Assembly: GCF_017302985.1 (NCBI RefSeq)
Contig: NZ_JAFIMU010000007.1
Location: 1,364,001-1,428,000 of the forward strand
Direction: 5' to 3'
DNA from: Corallococcus macrosporus
Lineage (GTDB): Bacteria > Myxococcota > Myxococcia > Myxococcales > Myxococcaceae
DNA length: 64,000 bases
This document shows positions 17,416-25,971 of this stretch, in pieces (positions within the stretch are counted from its first letter, which is position 1; each line of letters starts with the position of its first letter). The position numbers and the translations under genes are program-made. The notes beneath the pieces are model-generated. The model did not search any database. It was not told the origin of the DNA and saw nothing but the letters and a program-made list of their open reading frames with translations.

Positions 17416-18363
17416 CGGCGGCATGCCGGAGGAGCCTTCGCCACTCACTTCGTCGTTGCGCACGGCCCCGTGGGCCTGGGGAGAACCGGTGTCCCAATCC
17501 GTCCGGCGGTCCCGTTCCGCGCATTCCCGTTCGGGCTCGCAGGAATCGGACTGAGAGGCTGCCGCGAAGCTGCCCGTCTCAATCGACGCGGTGGCTGACA
17601 CGGGAGCACCGAGGTTGCACTCCTGAGCCTCAAGCGCCTCTGGAGACGCATCCTCCCGGGGAACAGGGGCGAACTGATCGAGCACCCGCTCATCACACGC
17701 CTTCAGCAACGCCGGCAGCTGATGCTGAAGCGCCTGCATGTCGCGCTCGCCCAGGGCATGCATCGCGCAACCAGCCCATTCGCCCAGCGGCTCGCCACCC
17801 ATGAAAGGCAGCAGCGAGGCCGCAATGCCCCTGAAGGCTCGTTGCAGCGACTGGATGAGGAGCAGATGCCCTGGACGCGCAGCCGCCTGGGCCGCCAGCC
17901 GCAGCAACTCGAACTCCAGTTGGGCGCAGCGCGCTCCGGGGTACCAGCGCGCCGCGTCCCGGAGCGCGTAGCAGATGTCCCCCAACCGGCCCACCTGCGA
18001 CTCAGAGGCATTCGCGCAGCAGTCGGCCAGGAGCTCCACCAGCACCTGCCGCTTGAGGCTGAAGAAGCCCTCCAGGAGCCGACGGCACTCCTCGGAGCGC
18101 GCGGCATGCAGCGCCAGGCCCAGGTTCTCCAGCGTCAGGGACTCGTCCAGAGCCACCGCCCGCGCCTGGCGTCCGGGGCGCTGCACAATCAGGCCCCGCG
18201 CGGCCAACCGTCGCAAGGCCTCGCGCACCGTGCCCCGGCTCACCCCCAAGCGGCGAGCCATCATCCGCTCCGAGGGGAACAGCCCGTTCCTCGGCAGTCG
18301 CCTCAGCGAAATGTCCTGCTCGAGCTGCTCCTCGACGTACGCGACCAACCCCACCCGCACCAT
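17080..18363 (-). CDS. GntR/FadR-type regulator with an unusually long antisense-overlapping C-terminus
   Basis: GntR winged HTH at about residues 1-75 (FPSERMMARRLGVSRGTVRE, then ALRRLAARGLIVQ) followed by an all-helical FCD-like effector domain to about residue 240. The start at 18363 is chosen for the strong GGGGAGGGGAG upstream; ATG 18417 would add 18 residues. The frame does not stop where a normal FadR-type protein ends. It continues through a Ser/Glu/Asp-rich linker, then about 336 bases antisense to the 3' end of the alcohol dehydrogenase, giving about 427 aa. Either the overlap is real or an ancestral stop has been lost. Targets unknown. Confidence 0.72.
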   Translation of the reverse strand: MVRVGLVAYVEEQLEQDISLRRLPRNGLFPSERMMARRLGVSRGTVREALRRLAARGLIVQRPGRQARAVALDESLTLENLGLALHAARSEECRRLLEGFFSLKRQVLVELLADCCANASESQVGRLGDICYALRDAARWYPGARCAQLEFELLRLAAQAAARPGHLLLIQSLQRAFRGIAASLLPFMGGEPLGEWAGCAMHALGERDMQALQHQLPALLKACDERVLDQFAPVPREDASPEALEAQECNLGAPVSATASIETGSFAAASQSDSCEPERECAERDRRTDWDTGSPQAHGAVRNDEVSGEGSSGMPPLLQALEVDDEAVPHVALLQPRERFVDGLDGNALDVGDDAVLAAEVEHRLRLRQAAGAGAGEAGAAGEQRDGGHLQRLRREAHQHQVPVAPQQPQVGVDVVGRGDRVEDEVE

Positions 18364-18468
18364 CCGCGCTCCCCTCCCCGCCCATGCTTCGCCCATCCAA
18401 CCAGACGGGTCTGACATGGACGTGGGCGGACTGCCGGGACAGCCCAGCCCCCGGCGGCGTGGGCCGCG

Positions 18469-18493
18469 AACTGGTCCGACAGTCGGACCAGTT
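18469..18493. repeat. 25-bp intergenic palindrome (copy 2)
   Basis: Base-for-base identical to the palindrome at 5188-5212 (12-bp arms, central A). It lies in the spacer downstream of the DoxX-family gene and upstream of the GntR gene on the minus strand, again directly 3' of an operon. Confidence 0.85.
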
Positions 18494-18578
18494 GGGCGAG
18501 GACGGCTCCGGCAGGCGGGGCCTCGCGGGCGACTTCGGGTCGCGGGGCGGAACGACGAACCTCTCGCGACCTTGCTGT

Positions 18579-19040
18579 CTAGGAAGGCGTTGCCCGCATG
18601 GCGAGCATCGGGCGGTACACAGCCCGGTAGGACCAGGCCAGGAAGAGTTCCGCGGCCAGGAGCATCACCGCCATGCCCAGGCCCGCGGGCGCGAGCAGGG
18701 CGTGCGTCAGGAAGATGTTCACGATGACCGGCGCGATGATGGCCAGCGCCAGCGGGACGAAGCGGTTGGCCAGCAGCAGGAGCCCCGCCACCGTCTCCGT
18801 GCCCTTCACCAGCCAGAACAGGAAGCCCGTCGCCTTCATCGCGATGCCGAAGGCCACCGCCGGGTCCGCCGGGTTCAGGTCCTTGGGCGTGGGGATGAAC
18901 TCCAGGAACCCGTTCAGGCCGAAGACGAAGAACACCAGCCCCATGAACACGCGGGCCGCCGTCGGCAGGTGACGGGCGAACGACTTCTTCTTCGGGGTGG
19001 CCTCCACCCCAGGGGTGGAGGAGGAGAGGGCGGTGTCCAT
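18579..19040 (-). CDS. DoxX-like family membrane protein
   Basis: 153-aa inner-membrane protein. After a basic, Ser/Thr-rich N-terminus there are four hydrophobic helices: VFMGLVFFVFGLNGFLEF, ATGFLFWLVKGTETVAGLLL, VPLALAIIAPVIVNIFLTH and GLGMAVMLLAAELFLAWSY. This is the length and pattern of the DoxX/DoxD-like group. ATG 19040 is preceded by GGAG. It is the last gene of a likely operon ECF sigma - membrane protein - DoxX. Related proteins in other bacteria take part in redox homeostasis or quinone metabolism, but the role here is unknown. Confidence 0.82.
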   Translation of the reverse strand: MDTALSSSTPGVEATPKKKSFARHLPTAARVFMGLVFFVFGLNGFLEFIPTPKDLNPADPAVAFGIAMKATGFLFWLVKGTETVAGLLLLANRFVPLALAIIAPVIVNIFLTHALLAPAGLGMAVMLLAAELFLAWSYRAVYRPMLAMRATPS

Positions 19041-19124
19041 GGCGTACTCCGTGGCAGGTAAGAGCGCGGGGCTTCTAGCTCCACGTCGAATCAGGGGCCC
19101 ATCAATCGACACACGCCCCTCTTT

Positions 19125-19640
19125 TTATCGGTGCGGCAGCCCGCCTACATGGCCGTACGCCCGGGCGCGCAGCCGGAGGATCTGGTACGTGGCGCCGCAG
19201 AGGAACAGGCCCAGCAGCGTCGCCAGGGCCGCCTGCACCAGCGGGGACTGGAGGCTGTCGGCCAGGGGCTTGTCGGCGGGCAGGCGGGTGAGCGTCTCGT
19301 TGATGCCCGGCACCAGCAGCACCATGAAGCTGGCGGAGTACGTGAGGGTCCGCACGTACTCCGTGGCGCGGCCGAACACGCCCAGGCCCGGAGCCGCCGT
19401 GCCCACCGCCATGAGCAGCAGCGCCAGCAGTCCCAATCCGTGGCCGGGGTTGAAGCCGCCCGTGCTCGACAGGCCGAACGACGTCACCACCGACGTCACC
19501 ATGCTGGCGACGTATGCCTTGCCGACGCGAGTCCCCGGGTCGATGCGCCCGTCGCGCACGAAGGCCCAGGCGCCGAAGACGATGGGAGGCACGCTCACGA
19601 GCGTGTGGATGATGCCCAGGATGGACAGGGGGTTCGCCAT
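19125..19640 (-). CDS. Hypothetical integral membrane protein in ECF sigma operon
   Basis: 171-aa protein with four probable membrane helices (LSILGIIHTLVSVPPIVFGA, GLGLLALLLMAVGTAA, YSASFMVLLVPGI and VQAALATLLGLFLCGATY). Short loops include a conserved-looking RDGRIDPGTRVGK. I recognise no named family. The gene starts 29 bases after the stop of the ECF sigma gene and precedes the DoxX-like gene, so all three are probably co-expressed. Being membrane-bound and next to an ECF sigma factor, it could transmit a signal to it, but no anti-sigma domain is visible. Confidence 0.75.
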   Translation of the reverse strand: MANPLSILGIIHTLVSVPPIVFGAWAFVRDGRIDPGTRVGKAYVASMVTSVVTSFGLSSTGGFNPGHGLGLLALLLMAVGTAAPGLGVFGRATEYVRTLTYSASFMVLLVPGINETLTRLPADKPLADSLQSPLVQAALATLLGLFLCGATYQILRLRARAYGHVGGLPHR

Positions 19641-19669
19641 GGAAGGACTCCGATGAGAGGGTTTGGAAT

Positions 19670-20188
19670 TCAGGCCAGCAGGTATTCGCGGATCATCACG
19701 CGGGCGCGGTGCAAGCGGCTCTTCACCGCCGCGGGCTCCAGCGACAGGCGCTCGGCCATCTCTCGGATGGACAGCGCTTCGAAGTCGCGCAGCACGACGA
19801 CCTCCAGGTACTGCGGCGGCAGCGACTCCAGCGCGGACGCCAGGTCCAGCCGCAACGAGTCCGGCGTGTGCGCGGACATCCACTGGTCCGCCAGCGCCTC
19901 CTCGTAGGGGTCCTGCTCCAGCACTGTGCGGGCCAAGCGGCGGCACTCGCGCTGGACGATGCGGAACATCCACCCGGAGAACGACGCCAGCTTGCGCACG
20001 GCGGCCAGGTGGCGGGACATCACCAGCAGGGCCTCCTGGACCGCGTCGTCCACGTCGCTGATGCGGCAGCGCTTCTGTGCATAGCGCCGCAGGTTCGGCT
20101 GGTGTACCTGGAGCAGGTGCACCATCGCGTCGCGGTCACCGGCGTGGGCCGCGAGCAGCAACGCGTCAGGGGTGCGTGTCGTATCCAT
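19670..20188 (-). CDS. ECF-type RNA polymerase sigma-70 factor
   Basis: 172-aa sigma factor with only regions 2 and 4, the ECF layout. Region 2 is visible as RRYAQKRCRISDVDDAVQEA followed by FSGWMFRIVQRECRRLAR. Region 4 is LESLPPQYLEVVVLRDFEAL followed by a helix-turn-helix (SIREMAERLSLEPAAVKSRL). It directs RNA polymerase to its own promoter set, often including its own operon. It heads an operon with two membrane proteins and there is no classical anti-sigma gene. The upstream 92 bp must hold the promoter. Confidence 0.92.
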   Translation of the reverse strand: MDTTRTPDALLLAAHAGDRDAMVHLLQVHQPNLRRYAQKRCRISDVDDAVQEALLVMSRHLAAVRKLASFSGWMFRIVQRECRRLARTVLEQDPYEEALADQWMSAHTPDSLRLDLASALESLPPQYLEVVVLRDFEALSIREMAERLSLEPAAVKSRLHRARVMIREYLLA

Positions 20189-20280
20189 TCGCAGGATAAG
20201 AGGCGGCCACGGGCCGAATGGATTCGCGGCCCTGCTGATTTTTCTCTGTCCGCGCCCAACCCCTGAAAACAACAGGAGTT

Positions 20281-22017
20281 TCAGCGCCAGAGGTTGGTGC
20301 GCGCCAGCTCCAGCACCTCGGTGGTGCGGCCGTTGAGCAGGGCCTTGATGCCGAACAGGGTGAAGCCCGCGGCCATGGACGCGGTGATGCGCGGGGGCAT
20401 CACCAGCTCCGCCTTGCTGACCACGGCGTCCACCAGCACGGGCCCTGGCGTCGCGAGCGCCTGCTGGACGGCTTCGTCCACCTGCCCCGGGTCCTCCACG
20501 CGCAGGCCCTTCATGCCCAGCGCTTCCGCCAGCTTCGCGAAGTTCGTGGGGTGCATCGCGGTGCCCACGTCGAGCATGCCGCCCACCTGCTGCTCCATGG
20601 CCACGAAGCCCAGGGAGCTGTTGTTGAACACGACGATCTTGATGGGCAGCGACAGCTGCACCAGCGTGAGGACGTCCCCCATCAGCATCGTGAAGCCGCC
20701 GTCTCCGGAGAAGGAGACGACCTGCCGGTCCGGGAAGGCCTTCTGCGCGCCAATCGCCTGCGCGAGCGCGCTGGCCATGGAGCCGTGGTTGAAGGAGCCC
20801 ACCAACCTCCGGCCGCCCTTCATGGTCGCGTAGCGCGCGGCCCACACCGTGGGCAGGCCCACGTCACAGGTGAAGATGGCGTCGTCGGATGCCTGGAGGT
20901 CGAACGCTCGAGCCACCTGCGGCGGGTGGATGGGCTTGCGGCCCACCGTGCCCTGTCCCAGTGAATCCAGCTCCTCGCGCGTCTTGCGGTAGTGCTCGAG
21001 CGCGCGATGCAGGTGCTTCGTGTCGCTCCGGGCCTCCAGCCGGGGCAGGAGCGCGTGGAGCGTCGGGGCCACGCTGCCCACGACGCCCAGGTCCACGCGC
21101 GTGCGCTTGCCGATGTTCTCCGGGCGCACGTCCACCTGGATGACGCGTGTGTCCTCGCGGTCCGGGTAGAACTGCCGGTAGGGGAAGTCCGTGCCCAGCA
21201 TCACCAGCACGTCGCAGTCGATCATCGCCCAGTAGCCGGACGCGTAGCCGATGAGCCCCGTGAGCCCCACGAAGTGGGGGTTGTCCTTCTCCACGAACTC
21301 CTTGCCCCGGAGGGCGGAGACGACGGGCGCCTGGAGCCGCTTCGCCAGCTCCACCACCTGCGGTCCCGCGTCCTCGCAACCCGCGCCGCACAGGAGCGTC
21401 ACGCGGCCCCCGGTGTTGAGCAGCGCGGCCATCTGCTCCAGCGACGTGTTGGAGGGCATCACCTGGGGCTCGGAGAGCCGCAGGGACTCCGGCGTGGGCG
21501 GGCGGGCCTCCTCCTCCTTCTGCTGCGCGATGTCGCCGGGAATCACCACCACGGACACCCCTCGCTTGCCCAGGGCGTTGCGCACGGCGATCTCCGCGGT
21601 GCGCTGCATCTGGTTGGAGGCGGAGATGAGTTCGCAGTAGTGGCTGCACTCGCGGAAGAGGTTCTCCGGGTGGGTCTCCTGGAAGTAGCCGGTGCCCAGC
21701 TCCACGGAGGGGATCTGCGCCGCGATGGCCAGCACCGGCACCCGGCTGCGGTGGCAGTCATAGAGGCCGTTGATGAGGTGGGTGTTGCCGGGGCCGCAGC
21801 TGCCCGCGCACACCGCGAGCTGTCCGGTGAGGTGCGCCTCCGCGCCGGCCGCGAAGGCGGCGGCCTCCTCGCTGCGCATGGAGACCCATTCGATGTCGCC
21901 GCGCTTGCGCAGCGCCTCGGTGATGGCGTTGAGGCTGTCGCCCACCACCCCGTAGATGCGCTTCACCCCCGCGAGCGCGAGGATTTCCACGAACTGGTCC
22001 GCCGCCGTCCTCTTCAT
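20281..22017 (-). CDS. poxB: Pyruvate dehydrogenase (quinone)/pyruvate oxidase PoxB
   Basis: 578-aa thiamine-diphosphate flavoenzyme, close to the length of E. coli PoxB. It decarboxylates pyruvate to acetate and CO2 and passes electrons to membrane ubiquinone. Visible features are the N-terminal TPP Glu region (VSMRSEEAAAFAAGAEAHLTG), the FAD middle domain, and the TPP Mg-binding motif GDGGFTMLMGD...NN. The C-terminal tail NGRTTEVLELARTNLWR closely resembles the membrane-binding tail of E. coli PoxB, which supports the quinone-linked enzyme over a soluble oxidase or acetolactate synthase. AGGAG precedes ATG 22017. The acetate it makes could be activated by acyl-CoA ligases such as the PrpE-like enzyme here. 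Confidence 0.92.
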   Translation of the reverse strand: MKRTAADQFVEILALAGVKRIYGVVGDSLNAITEALRKRGDIEWVSMRSEEAAAFAAGAEAHLTGQLAVCAGSCGPGNTHLINGLYDCHRSRVPVLAIAAQIPSVELGTGYFQETHPENLFRECSHYCELISASNQMQRTAEIAVRNALGKRGVSVVVIPGDIAQQKEEEARPPTPESLRLSEPQVMPSNTSLEQMAALLNTGGRVTLLCGAGCEDAGPQVVELAKRLQAPVVSALRGKEFVEKDNPHFVGLTGLIGYASGYWAMIDCDVLVMLGTDFPYRQFYPDREDTRVIQVDVRPENIGKRTRVDLGVVGSVAPTLHALLPRLEARSDTKHLHRALEHYRKTREELDSLGQGTVGRKPIHPPQVARAFDLQASDDAIFTCDVGLPTVWAARYATMKGGRRLVGSFNHGSMASALAQAIGAQKAFPDRQVVSFSGDGGFTMLMGDVLTLVQLSLPIKIVVFNNSSLGFVAMEQQVGGMLDVGTAMHPTNFAKLAEALGMKGLRVEDPGQVDEAVQQALATPGPVLVDAVVSKAELVMPPRITASMAAGFTLFGIKALLNGRTTEVLELARTNLWR

Positions 22018-22235
22018 CGTCCACTCCTGGCCCTGAGCGCCTTCACCCGCGGCGAAGATGTGCACCGTCCCACCGCCCTGCGACCGGCCGTGCGGCCGGG
22101 CCCCGCGCAAGGCTGGCTGCCCTGGGCGGGAGTGCCTCCACCATTCGCCGCGCTCCGCTCACCGTTCGCCGCGCCGTTCGCGTCACTGGCGGCATGGCCT
22201 CCGAGGGCAGGCTCCGGCCGCGACATCCTGGGCCC

Positions 22236-23753
22236 ATGCGAAACCCCTTGCCGCTGTCCACCGCCGCCGCGCTGCTGCTGTTGGCCCTGCCCACCTCCGC
22301 CGCCGAGGACCCCGGCCGCGCCCACGTCCGTGCCGCCGCCGAGGCCATGGGCGGCGAGGCCCGGCTCCGGGCACTCACGGGCCTGCGCATCCGGGGCGTG
22401 GGCCACTGGAACCTGCTGGAGCAGTCCGAGCGTCCCTCGCCGCCCTTCCTCGTCATGTACGAGCAGTTCGACGAGGTGCGCGACCTGCGCCGGGGCCGCC
22501 TGCGTCAGCAGTCCGAAGGGCGCGGGATGGTGATGGACGAGTGGAGGCGCGTGACGATGCTGCTGGCCGACGGCGTGGCGGCGGCGGAGGTCGAAGGGAA
22601 GTGGCGGCCCATGGGCAGCGCGCAGCTCCAGGACCTGCAGGAGCGGCTGGCCTTCGCGCCGGAGCACGTGCTGCTCGCGGCCCTGGACGCGAAGGACCTG
22701 CGTGCCCAGGCGGACACCGTGGCGCAGGAGGTGCCCCACCACGTCGTCGCCTTCCACCTGGACCGCGCGAGCGTGCGCCTGTTCCTCAATGCCCGCACGG
22801 GCCTGCCCACGGCGGTGGAGACGGTGGACGCGCATCCGGAAGACATGTTCTGGAGCGTCTGGGGGGACGTGCGCACCGTGCTGTCCTTCCAGGCGTGGTC
22901 CCTGGAGTCCGGCGGCCTGCGCTATCCGCGCCACTGGGAGTGGGCGCGCAACGGTCAGCCCCATCACTCCATCACGGTGACGGCGGTGACGGTGGACCCG
23001 CCGCTCGCGGACGCGGACTTCGCCGTGGCGGAGGACGTGAAGCAGGGCTTCGAGGCGCGCCGCGCGAGGAAGCTGGACGACACGCCCGTGCTCCGTCCGG
23101 ACGCGCCGCCCGTGGAGCTGGCGCCCGGCGTGGTGCAGCTGCCGGGCGCGTGGAACGTGGCGCTGGTGGCGCAGGACGACGGTGTGGTGGTGGTGGAGGG
23201 GCCGACCGCCTCGGGCTATTCCGTGCGCGTGATGGAGGAGGCCGCGAAGCGCTTCCCGGGACTGAAGGTGAAGGCCGTGGTGTCCACCAGTGACGCCTGG
23301 CCACACATCGGTGGGCTGCGGGAGTACGTGGCTCGGGGCATCCCTGTGTACGTGCTGGACCTGAACCGCGCGCTGGTGGAGCGGCTGGTGGCGTCGCCTC
23401 GCACGTTGGTGCCGGATGCGCTCGCGCGGAAGCCTCGTGCCGCGAAGCTCCAGGTCGTGGACGGGCGGCGGGTGCTGGGCAGCGGGAAGAACCGGCTGGA
23501 GCTCGTGCCGGTGCGCACGGAGACGGGGGAGCGGATGGTGTTCGCGTGGCTGCCGGAGCACCGGCTGCTCTACACGTCGGACCTGGTGCAGCCCCGCCCG
23601 GACGGCACGTTCTTCAACGTGCAGCAGGTGGACGAGACGGTGGAGGTGGCCACGCGCGAGAAGCTACCGGTGGCGCGCGTGTTCGGCATGCACCTGAAGC
23701 CCATGGATTGGAGCGCACTCACCACCGCCGTGGAGAAGACCCGCGTGCCGTGA
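22236..23753 (+). CDS. Secreted metallo-beta-lactamase-fold protein lacking the zinc motif
   Basis: 505-aa protein with a cleaved signal peptide (LPLSTAAALLLLALPTSAAE). The N-terminal about 270 residues resemble the outer-membrane lipoprotein-like beta domain seen before MBL domains in myxobacterial proteins. The C-terminal about 200 residues follow the metallo-beta-lactamase pattern (VVVEGPTASGY, then VKAVVSTSDAWPHIGGLREY and IPVYVLD). The HxHxDH zinc motif is replaced by STSDAWPH, so metal binding at site 1 is probably lost. It may be a non-enzymatic or altered hydrolase. ATG 22236 is divergent from poxB. A degenerate palindrome lies 48 bases past its stop. Confidence 0.75.
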   Translation: MRNPLPLSTAAALLLLALPTSAAEDPGRAHVRAAAEAMGGEARLRALTGLRIRGVGHWNLLEQSERPSPPFLVMYEQFDEVRDLRRGRLRQQSEGRGMVMDEWRRVTMLLADGVAAAEVEGKWRPMGSAQLQDLQERLAFAPEHVLLAALDAKDLRAQADTVAQEVPHHVVAFHLDRASVRLFLNARTGLPTAVETVDAHPEDMFWSVWGDVRTVLSFQAWSLESGGLRYPRHWEWARNGQPHHSITVTAVTVDPPLADADFAVAEDVKQGFEARRARKLDDTPVLRPDAPPVELAPGVVQLPGAWNVALVAQDDGVVVVEGPTASGYSVRVMEEAAKRFPGLKVKAVVSTSDAWPHIGGLREYVARGIPVYVLDLNRALVERLVASPRTLVPDALARKPRAAKLQVVDGRRVLGSGKNRLELVPVRTETGERMVFAWLPEHRLLYTSDLVQPRPDGTFFNVQQVDETVEVATREKLPVARVFGMHLKPMDWSALTTAVEKTRVP

Positions 23754-23800
23754 GGGCGCCTGTCATCCATGAGGGAAACCTCCCGTCTGTCACGGTGGTC

Positions 23801-23829
23801 CAAACCTGTTCGACGGTCGGGCAGGTTTG
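23801..23829. repeat. 29-bp imperfect palindrome (degenerate relative)
   Basis: Arms CAAACCTGTTCGAC / GTCGGGCAGGTTTG around a central G. The two mismatches are G:T pairs, so an RNA hairpin would be preserved. The central CGACnGTCG matches the core of the palindromes at 5188, 5261 and 18469. It lies just downstream of the MBL-fold gene. Confidence 0.65.
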
Positions 23830-24510
23830 TGCGGAGCGCCACCGCTAGGACAATCCCCGGAGGGCTCCTACCCACTCAATCCATATGGACCAAATTCAGG
23901 TCCGGACGCTTAAAGCTGAATTCACTACCGGCAATCTCGAGTGCGCATTTCTCGGCCGGCGTTTTGATAGCTGGAGCAGCAGTCGCTGGTAATCTTGACC
24001 TGGTGCTCCCATAAGGAACTGAAATTTGGGACGGCACAACCCTGCCGCCGAAACCTCCTTTACAATCCCCACCAGCGCCCAACTGCTCACGAATATTCGT
24101 GTTAAGGCGAGACCGCTTCTGCTGCTTCGGACCGCCGCGCGTCGTTACCAACTGTTGCGAGGTCCAAACCATGAACTGCCGATGAGCACTGTTGCGCATC
24201 ATCAAGCACGCATAGCCCTTTCTGGAAGAACAGAGTCCCACGTAGACGTCTGTCAGGGCGAAGTCACATCCGACCGCCGTGGAGTGGAACTGACCCAACC
24301 GCGCAATCACTCACGCCTTTGGCAGAAGCTCCAAATGGTCATTCATACTTTGTCCCCATAATAGGGACCATTCAAACGAACCGACCAATCCCCCGCGAAA
24401 CCAAACCCCTCCAACCCGCGCCGGCTCCGACGACCGCGGCCCTGTGGCCTCTTTGAGTCAACCGGCCGCTTCGCCCCGTAAGTCTTTGTCCTGAGCAGCC
24501 TAGAGGCCAC

Positions 24511-24547
24511 CCACGTTCTTGCGGATCCGCTTGAGCTGCTTCACCAG
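24511..24547. repeat. 37-bp imperfect direct repeat, left copy
   Basis: Matches 25972-26008 in the same orientation with 32 of 37 bases identical (it begins CCACGTTCTTGCGG and ends GCTTCACCAG). The pair brackets the kelch gene. Read on the minus strand both copies encode a similar peptide (LVKQLKRIRKN here, LVKWLKRSRKD on the right), so they may be remnants of one coding sequence, perhaps a transposase end. Confidence 0.6.
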
Positions 24548-24715
24548 TGGTCCCGCTCGGTCGAGCCACCGGGAAGGTAGTCATTCGCCGCCCTGCGGCG
24601 TGACAAGCGAACCCTATTGGCGAAAGGATGTCTTTCTTGAAACGCCTGCGGATTAGGCCCGGCTCATGGATTGATCCCGCAGGGCCCAACAAGTTCACCA
24701 TGACAAGGACTAGTA

Positions 24716-25882
24716 ATGCCTATTGCAAAGCGGTTCCCATGCTTCGTCACCGTGCTGCTGCTCTCCTTCACCGCATGCAATGCTGAACCAGAGGAATCTG
24801 GTTCACCCTTGAGCATCGCCCAGGACCTGCGCGATGACAGCGACCAGCCCAGCGTCCTTGGCACATGGTCGTACGCGGGCATAATGAAAGCGGGGCGCAA
24901 CGGCTCAACCGCCACCCTGCTCCCCTCTGGCAAAGTGCTCGTCGTAGGGGGCGTGAATCCCACCTCAGGCCTGCTCGGTTCGGCGGAACTCTACGACCCA
25001 GCCACCAACTCCTGGTCCGCTGCCAGCCCCCTCCTTACGCCTCGCAGTGGCCACACCGCCACCCTGCTCGCTTCCGGCAAGGTTCTCATCGCCGCAGGGG
25101 GGGGCGGGCTGAATACCCACCTCTCCTCGGCGGAGCTGTATGACCCGGCTACCAACTCGTGGTCCGCTGCTGGCTCCTTGTATACAGGCCGCGGTAGTCA
25201 CACCGCGACGCTGCTCGCCTCCGGCAAGGTGCTCGTCACGGGGGGGACCGATGGCACCAATCGTCTCGCCTCGGCGGAGCTGTATGACCCGGCCACCAAC
25301 TCCTGGTCCGCCACCGGCAGTATGATCTCCCCGCACATGAACTACGCTGCGGTTCTGCTCGCGTCCGGCCAAGTGCTCGTCGCGGGAGGCTACGGTCAAC
25401 CCGCCGTCATCAATTCAGCGGAACTGTATGACCCGGTCACCGGCACCTGGTCCTCCACGGGCTCCATGATCCGTGCCCGCTACGCCCACTCCGCCACACT
25501 GCTCCCCTCTGGCAAGGTGCTTGTCACGGGGGGCGGCCCTGGCGTCGGCACCTACGCCGCGACAGAGCTATACGACCCGGCCACCGGCACTTGGTCTGCA
25601 GCCGCCAACATGAGCGTAGCCCGCATGTACCATTCCGCCATCCGGCTCGCTTCCGGCAAAGTGCTCGTCACTGGGGGGTTCTACGCCGGCTCCACTTCCA
25701 GTGGCTACCACGCCACGACAGAGGTGTATGACCCGATCTCCAACCTCTGGGCCTCCGCAGGTTCCATGACCTATGCACGTGTTGGTCACACGATGACCCT
25801 GCTCACCTCTGGCAAGGTGCTCGTCGAGGGGGGACACAACGGCACGACCTACCACACGGCCACCAGCCTCTACACCCCCTGA
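24716..25882 (+). CDS. Kelch-repeat lipoprotein
   Basis: 388-aa exported protein. The signal peptide ends in a lipobox-like SFTAC (Cys about 21), followed by a short acidic linker. The rest is about six tandem kelch/galactose-oxidase-type repeats, each with the pattern SGHTATLLASGKVLVTGG...SAELYDPATNSWSA, predicted to fold as a surface beta-propeller. Such propellers bind proteins or glycans; some are predation or adhesion factors, but none of that can be read here. Repeats are highly similar in DNA, implying recent expansion. The surrounding A/T-rich DNA and flanking 37-bp repeats suggest the gene was acquired. Confidence 0.88.
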   Translation: MPIAKRFPCFVTVLLLSFTACNAEPEESGSPLSIAQDLRDDSDQPSVLGTWSYAGIMKAGRNGSTATLLPSGKVLVVGGVNPTSGLLGSAELYDPATNSWSAASPLLTPRSGHTATLLASGKVLIAAGGGGLNTHLSSAELYDPATNSWSAAGSLYTGRGSHTATLLASGKVLVTGGTDGTNRLASAELYDPATNSWSATGSMISPHMNYAAVLLASGQVLVAGGYGQPAVINSAELYDPVTGTWSSTGSMIRARYAHSATLLPSGKVLVTGGGPGVGTYAATELYDPATGTWSAAANMSVARMYHSAIRLASGKVLVTGGFYAGSTSSGYHATTEVYDPISNLWASAGSMTYARVGHTMTLLTSGKVLVEGGHNGTTYHTATSLYTP

Positions 25883-25971
25883 CCGGTCCCCTTCGGATGC
25901 CGGCGGCCCCTGCGGTTTGAGGCGAACTCGGGCCACTCTCGTCCGTGATCTGTTTCCGACGTGGCGGTCGA

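Larger units (their letters stand above)
23754..24715. other. Long A/T-richer intergenic region before the kelch gene
   Basis: These 962 bases are visibly less GC-rich than the rest of the window. Two overlapping open frames (minus 23876-24310, plus 24026-24361) have no recognisable family, no good Shine-Dalgarno and no codon bias like the neighbours, so I do not call them genes. The stretch holds a degenerate palindrome (23801-23829) and one copy of a 37-bp repeat shared with the other side of the kelch gene. It may contain decayed remnants of a mobile element. Confidence 0.5.

Noticed and set aside
15582-17804. 740-aa plus-strand frame across LysR and the alcohol dehydrogenase
   Set aside because: Its sequence is a shadow of both genes, and the real dehydrogenase frame with zinc ligands lies in another frame.
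23876-24310. 144-aa minus-strand candidate gene in the A/T-richer gap
   Set aside because: No family, no Shine-Dalgarno and another frame overlaps it; kept only as an observation about the gap.
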